From contig CALFYU010000262.1 of NCBI GenBank assembly GCA_937952455.1, positions 1-11,610 on the forward strand: a stretch of 11,610 nucleotides of DNA, in the 5' to 3' direction. The notes under the pieces were generated by a model, which was not told the origin of the DNA, searched no databases, and saw only the letters and a list, made by a program, of their open reading frames with translations. Made by a program: the position numbers and the translations under genes. This document shows, one piece after another, positions 7,357-11,610 of the stretch (position 1 is the stretch's first letter; every line of letters starts with the position of its first letter). This stretch comes from an uncultured Planctomycetaceae bacterium. GTDB lineage: Bacteria > Planctomycetota > Planctomycetia > Planctomycetales > Planctomycetaceae.

Positions 7357-7752
7357 ATGCGTGGATGGTGGGCCAGAACGTTCGGGAACCGCGGGGAGCG
7401 CCGGGCCGCCCGTTTTCTCAAGCGGTTGGGCTACGCGATCATCGCCCGGCAATATTCCAACCGGTTCGGAGAGGTCGACATCATCGCCCGCGACGGCGAT
7501 TGCCTGGTGTTCGTTGAAGTCAAGACCCGCAAGGACAGCGCCGCCGGACACCCCGCCGAAGCGGTCAATTCCGCCAAACAGCGGCAACTGACCCGCGTGG
7601 CGCTGGCGTACCTCAAACAGCACCGCCTATTGGAAACGCGTTCCCGCTTCGACGTGATCGCCATCGTCTGGCCCCAAAACAGCCGCACGCCGCACGTGGA
7701 GCATTTCCAAAATGCGTTTCCCCCGGTGGGAGAGGGGCAGATGTTTTCGTGA
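7357..7752 (+). CDS. yraN: YraN/UPF0102 family nuclease-like protein
   Basis: A 131-residue protein of the UPF0102 family, which has a restriction-endonuclease-like (PD-(D/E)XK) core; its cellular role is poorly defined. Visible family motifs are the N-terminal GNRGERRAARFLKRLGY (10-26), FGEVDIIARDG (37-47) carrying Glu39 and Asp41, FVEVKTR (52-58) with Glu54 and Lys56 as the likely metal-site residues, the EAVNSAKQ helix (68-75) and RFDVIAI near 97-103. The active-site pattern is intact. ATG 7357 is preceded by GGGGGA with a five-base gap. It is the last gene of the rightward cluster and may be translated from the rplS message. A degenerate heptamer repeat begins directly after its stop. Confidence 0.9.
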   Translation: MRGWWARTFGNRGERRAARFLKRLGYAIIARQYSNRFGEVDIIARDGDCLVFVEVKTRKDSAAGHPAEAVNSAKQRQLTRVALAYLKQHRLLETRSRFDVIAIVWPQNSRTPHVEHFQNAFPPVGEGQMFS

Positions 7753-7754
7753 CC

Positions 7755-7789
7755 GAGGCTTGAGGCTCGAGGTGACAGGCTTGAGGTAA
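7755..7789 (+). repeat. Degenerate heptanucleotide tandem repeat (GAGGCTT-type)
   Basis: Five successive 7-base units can be read: GAGGCTT, GAGGCTC, GAGGTGA, CAGGCTT, GAGGTAA. AGGCTTGAGG occurs twice (7756-7765 and 7777-7786), 21 bases apart, which is three units. It begins two bases after the yraN stop codon. Confidence 0.6.
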
Positions 7790-7822
7790 TAGCCCGTAGA
7801 CATTCGGGTTGATACGCAAACG

Positions 7823-7880
7823 CCGGTGCGACCGCCGCGCGTCGAACTTTGGCCACTGATCTCCGGCGACTCCGCACCGG
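7823..7880. terminator. Two-tier inverted repeat between convergent yraN and ROK genes
   Basis: CCGGTGCG (7823-7830) is inverted as CGCACCGG (7873-7880). Inside, CGCCG (7833-7837) is inverted as CGGCG (7864-7868), leaving a 26-base loop. A smaller GGGG...CCCC hairpin (7889-7903) follows. No T-run is present on either strand. The position between converging genes suggests a bidirectional transcription-end structure, but the fold is not canonical. Confidence 0.3.
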
Positions 7881-7915
7881 TTGTGCGCGGGGCTCCCGAC
7901 CCCACACCGTCGCGG

Positions 7916-8971
7916 TCATGCAAACGTATCGCGAGCCAGCGCCAGTGCTCCGTGGATGACGACTTCTTCTCCCAAGGCGGCCGGGACGATTTCGGCAGCG
8001 TCGGCAAACGGCCCGAACACATGCCGCCGGGCGGCTGCGCGGACCGGATCGAAAAACAAGGCGTCCCCCATCAACGAGACGCCGCCGCCGATGACGATCC
8101 GTGCGGGGTTAATGAGCGTGATGACCTGCGCAACCGCCCAACCGAGCGTGCCGGTCGCATCGTTGAGGAGTCCTCGGCAATAGGGATCCCCCGCCTCGGC
8201 CGCCGTCGCGATCAGTTTGGTCGTGATTTGGCCGGGATCGTCGCCCGCCAACTCCATCAACGGCGACGCCGGCGATTCGGGGGCTGGTGTGGTAAATGCA
8301 TCCGCCGCGGGAGACCCGTGATGCGCCGCGGCGAACGAGGCGGCCGCCGCGCGATCGGCAACCGCCTGCCGGGCGCGCTCGGTGATGCCGAAGCCCGATG
8401 CGATTTGTTCCACCGTCGTGCCGGGATAAGGGAGGTGTTTGGGGAGATGTCCGGGACGCAGATGTCCGATCTCAGCGGCGCCGCGGCCGCCGCCGCGATA
8501 GATCTTGCCGCCGAGAATCAACCCGCCGCCGATTCCCGAACCGACGGTGATGTAGAAAACCGGGTCAAAGCCCCGTCCGGCTCCGTATTGGGCTTCGGCG
8601 AGCGCGGCCGTATCAGCGTCGTTCTGCAGGACGGCCCGCAGGGCCAATGTGTCGGCGACCCATTGGGTGAGGGGAAAATCGTCCCAGCCGCCGACCTGAT
8701 GGCTGGTCATCGTGCAGCCGCGGTCCGCATCGACCGGACCGCCAAAACCGATTCCGATGCCGGCCACGTCGCTGCGGCCGAGTCCGCGTGATTCGAGCAG
8801 CTCACGTACGCCTTCGGCGATCTGTTCGCGAATCCGCTCCGCTCCGCGCGGGGCGTCGATATCGGCCCGCCACAACTGGTCGATTGTCTCGGACCGCAGC
8901 GATCCCAACCCAATTTGCAGCTTCGTGCCGCCGATTTCGATCCCTAACGCATACATGCGTCTCGCCGTCAT
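7916..8971 (-). CDS. ROK-family sugar kinase/regulator lacking the zinc cysteine motif
   Basis: A 351-residue ROK (actin/hexokinase-fold) protein. Visible landmarks are the phosphate loop GIEIGGTK (10-17), GGPVD (77-81), the catalytic Asp118 in QNDAD, the ITVGSGIGGG loop (141-150), sugar-site EIGH (167-170) and the C-terminal VIGGGV (293-298). It probably phosphorylates glucose or a related sugar with ATP in the cytosol; no helix-turn-helix is present, so a repressor role is less likely. The family's CxCGxxGCxE zinc motif, expected soon after EIGH, is replaced by PYPGTTVEQIASG. Glu188 is retained but there are no cysteines. An Ala/Pro-rich insertion lies at about 206-240. ATG 8971 is chosen because GGGGAT lies upstream on that strand; ATG 8956 is an alternative, five codons shorter. 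Substrate is unknown. Confidence 0.9.
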   Translation of the reverse strand: MTARRMYALGIEIGGTKLQIGLGSLRSETIDQLWRADIDAPRGAERIREQIAEGVRELLESRGLGRSDVAGIGIGFGGPVDADRGCTMTSHQVGGWDDFPLTQWVADTLALRAVLQNDADTAALAEAQYGAGRGFDPVFYITVGSGIGGGLILGGKIYRGGGRGAAEIGHLRPGHLPKHLPYPGTTVEQIASGFGITERARQAVADRAAAASFAAAHHGSPAADAFTTPAPESPASPLMELAGDDPGQITTKLIATAAEAGDPYCRGLLNDATGTLGWAVAQVITLINPARIVIGGGVSLMGDALFFDPVRAAARRHVFGPFADAAEIVPAALGEEVVIHGALALARDTFA

Positions 8972-9065
8972 GCTCGTATCCCCGGTTCTGCGTCTTTGCG
9001 AGCGCCTCCCAATTGTGTTCCATCGACGTACAGAATCTGCCTACCGCCACCAGTTGGGCGAGAAT
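8972..9065 (-). other. 94-base gap between the RND permease and ROK genes, with ROK ribosome site
   Basis: On the minus strand GGGGAT (8983-8978) serves as ribosome site for ATG 8971. It lies in the loop of a short possible hairpin: GCTCG at 9003-8999 can pair with CGAGC at 8976-8972. The stretch GCAAAGACGCAGAA in the same gap resembles scattered intergenic heptamer-type repeats. No promoter is clear. Confidence 0.35.
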
Positions 9066-11610
9066 TCATCGGATGACCGCCGGTTCGTCGGCAACTTCCG
9101 GCTCCTCGTCGCCGTCCTTCCAGGACTCTTGGTTGGCGCTGACAAAGTTCGGCTTGCGAACGGGGGATTCCGGTGAGGCGGCCGGTTCGTCCTCGATGTC
9201 GTCGTCGTGCCGCATAATCGCGTCGAACCAAGTGGTGGCTTTGTAGTACACCAAGTAAAACACGGGGACCAGGTAGAGCACGAGTGCCGTCGCCAGCATC
9301 AGGCCGAAGCACAAGCTGACCGCCATGGGGATCAGGATTTGTGCTTGGAACGAGGTTTCCATCAGCATGGGCGCCAAGCCGGCAACCGTCGTTACCGAAG
9401 TCAGCAGCACCGGTCGAAAACGGCGCCGCCCGGCGTCTACAAGCGACTCATGCAAGGAAAGCCCGTCGTTGATATGCTGATTGATGAAGTCGACCAGCAC
9501 GATCGAATCGTTCACCACCACGCCGGTCAAGGCCACCAGGCCGAACAGGCTGAACAGCGAAATCGGCAAGCCCATAATCGCGTGCCCGCCGACGGCGCCG
9601 ATCATTCCGAAGGGGATGATCGCCAGAATCAACAGCGGCTGCAGGTAGGAACGGAACTGCACGGTGAGCAGGACAAACATGCCCAGCACAGCCACCACAA
9701 ATCCTTGAAACATGCTGGTCACCGAATCCTGTGTCTGCTCGGCCTCGCCTTCGTAACGCGCGTAAATGCCGGGATATTTTTCCAGCAATTGCGGCATGTA
9801 GTCGGTCTGCAAGGCCCGCATCGTATCGGCGGTGTTTCCCAATTGCTCGTCCATGTCGGCCTGGATCGTGATCGCCCGCATCTGGTCGATGCGGTTGATC
9901 TCCCCATAGCTGCGGGCGACGGTGATGTCGGCCAATTCGGTCAACGGCCGCTCGGAGCCGTCGCCGGTCCGAATGCGAATGTCTTTAAAATTCGCCAGCG
10001 AGCGCCGCTCGTCCTTGGGATAGCGGACCATGAGCTTCACCTCATGACGGCCCCGTTGCAGCCGCATGACTTCGGCGCCGTAATAGGAGTTGCGCACCGT
10101 GTCGGCCAGGTCTCCCACGGTGACGCCCATGGCTTGCGCGTCTTCTTTGACTTTGATCTGAAATTCCCATTTGCCGGGCGTCGAATCGTCCGACACGTCG
10201 GCGACGCCGGGATATTTGGCCAATTGCGTTTTGCATTCTTCGACGGCCGCCTCCAGCGATTCAAAGTTCGACTCGTCGGCGAGCAATTTGAATTCGATGG
10301 GCATGCCGTCGGGGCCCATGCTGGGACTGCGGAACGAGACGCTCTGCGCCCCGGGGAATTCGCCGCACGCCTCGCGCCACTCCTTGACAATGTTCAGACT
10401 CACAAGGGACCGTTCTTCGGGAGGGACGAGTTCGATCGTGACTTCGCCGACGTTGCTGCCGGTCGACTGCCCCCCCTGCGAAATCGGGCCTTCGGTGCTG
10501 ACGCTTCCCAAGGTGCGGCGGCGCACCTCGATCAGCGGCATACCCTGCTCAGCGTACTTCCGATCGATTTCCAGGATGGCTTTTTCCATCCGTTTTGTGG
10601 CGGCGTCGGCGATCGAACTGGGCGTTCCGTCGGGATAGACGACGCGGGCTTCGATGGTCTTGTTGTCCAATTTGGGGAAAATGCTCCAGGGGGCGATGCC
10701 CCCCGCGATCAGGCCGAAGCAGATCAACATCATGGACATGGCGAGGCTGATCACGATGGCCGGGTTATTGACCGACTTGCGAAGGGTCGGCGTGTAGATG
10801 TTCTCGATGAACCAATCCAACAACCATACACATCCGCGATTGAGCCAGCCGAACACGATCGCCAAGGGGCGCAGCGGATAGAGCAACCACTCCACGATCA
10901 TCAAAAACATGCCCCGTTTGTGCGCCAAGTGGCAAGGCAGGACAAAGGTGCTTTCAATCAGCGAGATGACCAGCATGGCGATCACGGCCAACGGCATCAC
11001 GGCGATGAATTTGCCCATCACGCCCGAGACATACATCAGCGGCACGAAGGCGATGATGGTGGTCGCCACCGAGGCGATGACGGCCGGCACAACCTCAGCC
11101 GTGCCGTCGATGGCCGCCTGAAGCAGTGTTTTGCCTAGCAGGCGGTGGGCATAGATGTTCTCCCCAATGACGATTGCATCGTCAACAACGATGCCCAGCG
11201 CCAACAAGAACGCGAACAACGTCAGCATGTTTAGCGTATGCCCGGCGAACAGCAGCACAGCGCCGGCGCCCAGGATGGCGATCGGAATGCCCAGGGCCAC
11301 CCAAAACGCCAACCGCAATTCCAAAAATAGAGCCAGCACGATGAACACCAGCGCGAGTCCCTGCAGTCCGTTGCGGGACAACAACTCCATTCGGTCCCGT
11401 ACTTCCACGGAACTGTCGCGCCACGTGCGGAGTTCGTAACCTTGGGGCACCTTCTGGCGGGCGACGTAGTCCTTGACCTCGTTGACGATCGCCAACAGGT
11501 CTTCGCTGGCGGTGCGGTCGACGGAAATCACCAATCCCGGCTTGCCGTCGCTGAGTGTTTCCGCAGTCGTGTCGGCGCATTCGTGGTGCACGGGGCCCAG
11601 GTGATGGAGG
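9066..11610 (-). CDS. Efflux RND transporter permease (AcrB/HAE-like), 5' end outside window
   Basis: The frame runs from the window edge to TGA at 9068-9066, 847 visible residues. Homologues have about 1,040, so roughly 200-265 residues (TM1 and the first porter segment) are missing; the GTG at 11591 is internal. RND permeases sit in the inner membrane as trimers and use proton influx to drive substrate out with a periplasmic adaptor and outer-membrane channel. Visible, in order: TM2-TM4 with LGIVVDDAIVIGEN (adjacent Asp of the proton relay at 11183-11178), TM5-TM6, TM7 (about 277-300 counted from 11591), a large porter/docking domain, and TM8-TM12 including VVNDSIVLVDF and the conserved RRRFRPVLLTS. 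The Lys of the AcrB relay (Lys940) aligns with Asn here. A soluble acidic tail of about 55 residues ends the chain. Substrate cannot be assigned. The adaptor gene is not in the window and may lie beyond its right edge. Confidence 0.93.
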   Translation of the reverse strand, partial: LHHLGPVHHECADTTAETLSDGKPGLVISVDRTASEDLLAIVNEVKDYVARQKVPQGYELRTWRDSSVEVRDRMELLSRNGLQGLALVFIVLALFLELRLAFWVALGIPIAILGAGAVLLFAGHTLNMLTLFAFLLALGIVVDDAIVIGENIYAHRLLGKTLLQAAIDGTAEVVPAVIASVATTIIAFVPLMYVSGVMGKFIAVMPLAVIAMLVISLIESTFVLPCHLAHKRGMFLMIVEWLLYPLRPLAIVFGWLNRGCVWLLDWFIENIYTPTLRKSVNNPAIVISLAMSMMLICFGLIAGGIAPWSIFPKLDNKTIEARVVYPDGTPSSIADAATKRMEKAILEIDRKYAEQGMPLIEVRRRTLGSVSTEGPISQGGQSTGSNVGEVTIELVPPEERSLVSLNIVKEWREACGEFPGAQSVSFRSPSMGPDGMPIEFKLLADESNFESLEAAVEECKTQLAKYPGVADVSDDSTPGKWEFQIKVKEDAQAMGVTVGDLADTVRNSYYGAEVMRLQRGRHEVKLMVRYPKDERRSLANFKDIRIRTGDGSERPLTELADITVARSYGEINRIDQMRAITIQADMDEQLGNTADTMRALQTDYMPQLLEKYPGIYARYEGEAEQTQDSVTSMFQGFVVAVLGMFVLLTVQFRSYLQPLLILAIIPFGMIGAVGGHAIMGLPISLFSLFGLVALTGVVVNDSIVLVDFINQHINDGLSLHESLVDAGRRRFRPVLLTSVTTVAGLAPMLMETSFQAQILIPMAVSLCFGLMLATALVLYLVPVFYLVYYKATTWFDAIMRHDDDIEDEPAASPESPVRKPNFVSANQESWKDGDEEPEVADEPAVIR

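Noticed and set aside
6571..7623. A 350-codon minus-strand frame across trmD, rplS and yraN
   Set aside because: It lies antisense to three well-identified genes and crosses their boundaries, so it is a shadow.
7826..8791. A 321-codon plus-strand frame opposite the ROK gene
   Set aside because: Arg/Gly/Asp-rich translation with no family motif; the ROK motifs on the minus strand are unmistakable.
9207..11138. A 643-codon open frame on the plus strand opposite the RND permease
   Set aside because: Its product is His/Gln/Arg-rich without any recognisable domain, while the opposite strand encodes a clear RND permease. Long antisense frames are expected in GC-rich coding DNA.

Overview
The window looks like a piece of a planctomycete-type (Planctomycetota) chromosome. 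The DNA is GC-rich by eye. It carries the 3' end of a very large PKD/RTX-repeat extracellular protein, a type I metacaspase fused to a second enzyme, a large RND permease, and a compact translation cluster. The phylum call is an inference from this gene mix and from intergenic heptamer repeats; no rRNA is present to confirm it.

Region by region. (1) Bases 1-1297 (+) hold the end of a secreted or surface protein with two PKD-like folds followed by RTX-like nonapeptides. (2) Bases 1312-3572 (-) hold a two-gene operon. The first gene encodes a single-pass membrane protein with an internally duplicated extramembrane region. It is joined by a TGATG stop-start overlap to a metacaspase that continues into an alpha/beta-hydrolase domain with a Ser-His-Asp-like triad. 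This is the most unusual unit here. (3) Bases 3573-3950 form a divergent control region with a good sigma70-type promoter facing right. (4) Bases 3951-7752 (+) carry ffh, rpsP, trmD, rplS and yraN: protein targeting, two ribosomal proteins, tRNA m1G37 methylation and a nuclease-like protein. The usual rimM between rpsP and trmD, and rnhB after rplS, are absent. Ffh ends in a strongly basic tail and S16 in a strongly acidic, proline-rich tail. (5) Bases 7753-7915 are a convergent gap with degenerate GAGGCTT heptamers and an inverted repeat. (6) Bases 7916-8971 (-) encode a ROK-family sugar kinase or regulator that lacks the family's zinc-binding cysteines. (7) Bases 9066-11610 (-) encode the C-terminal three quarters of an RND efflux permease whose 5' end lies outside the window.

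How the genes relate. The ffh-yraN block is a housekeeping co-expression group. The metacaspase/membrane-protein pair is probably one functional module; its role cannot be read from sequence, but a protease joined to a hydrolase and co-translated with a membrane protein suggests regulated proteolysis or lipolysis near the membrane. The RND permease and ROK protein are on the same strand 94 bases apart and may be co-transcribed, without an obvious functional link. Nearly all large open frames antisense to these genes are coding shadows.
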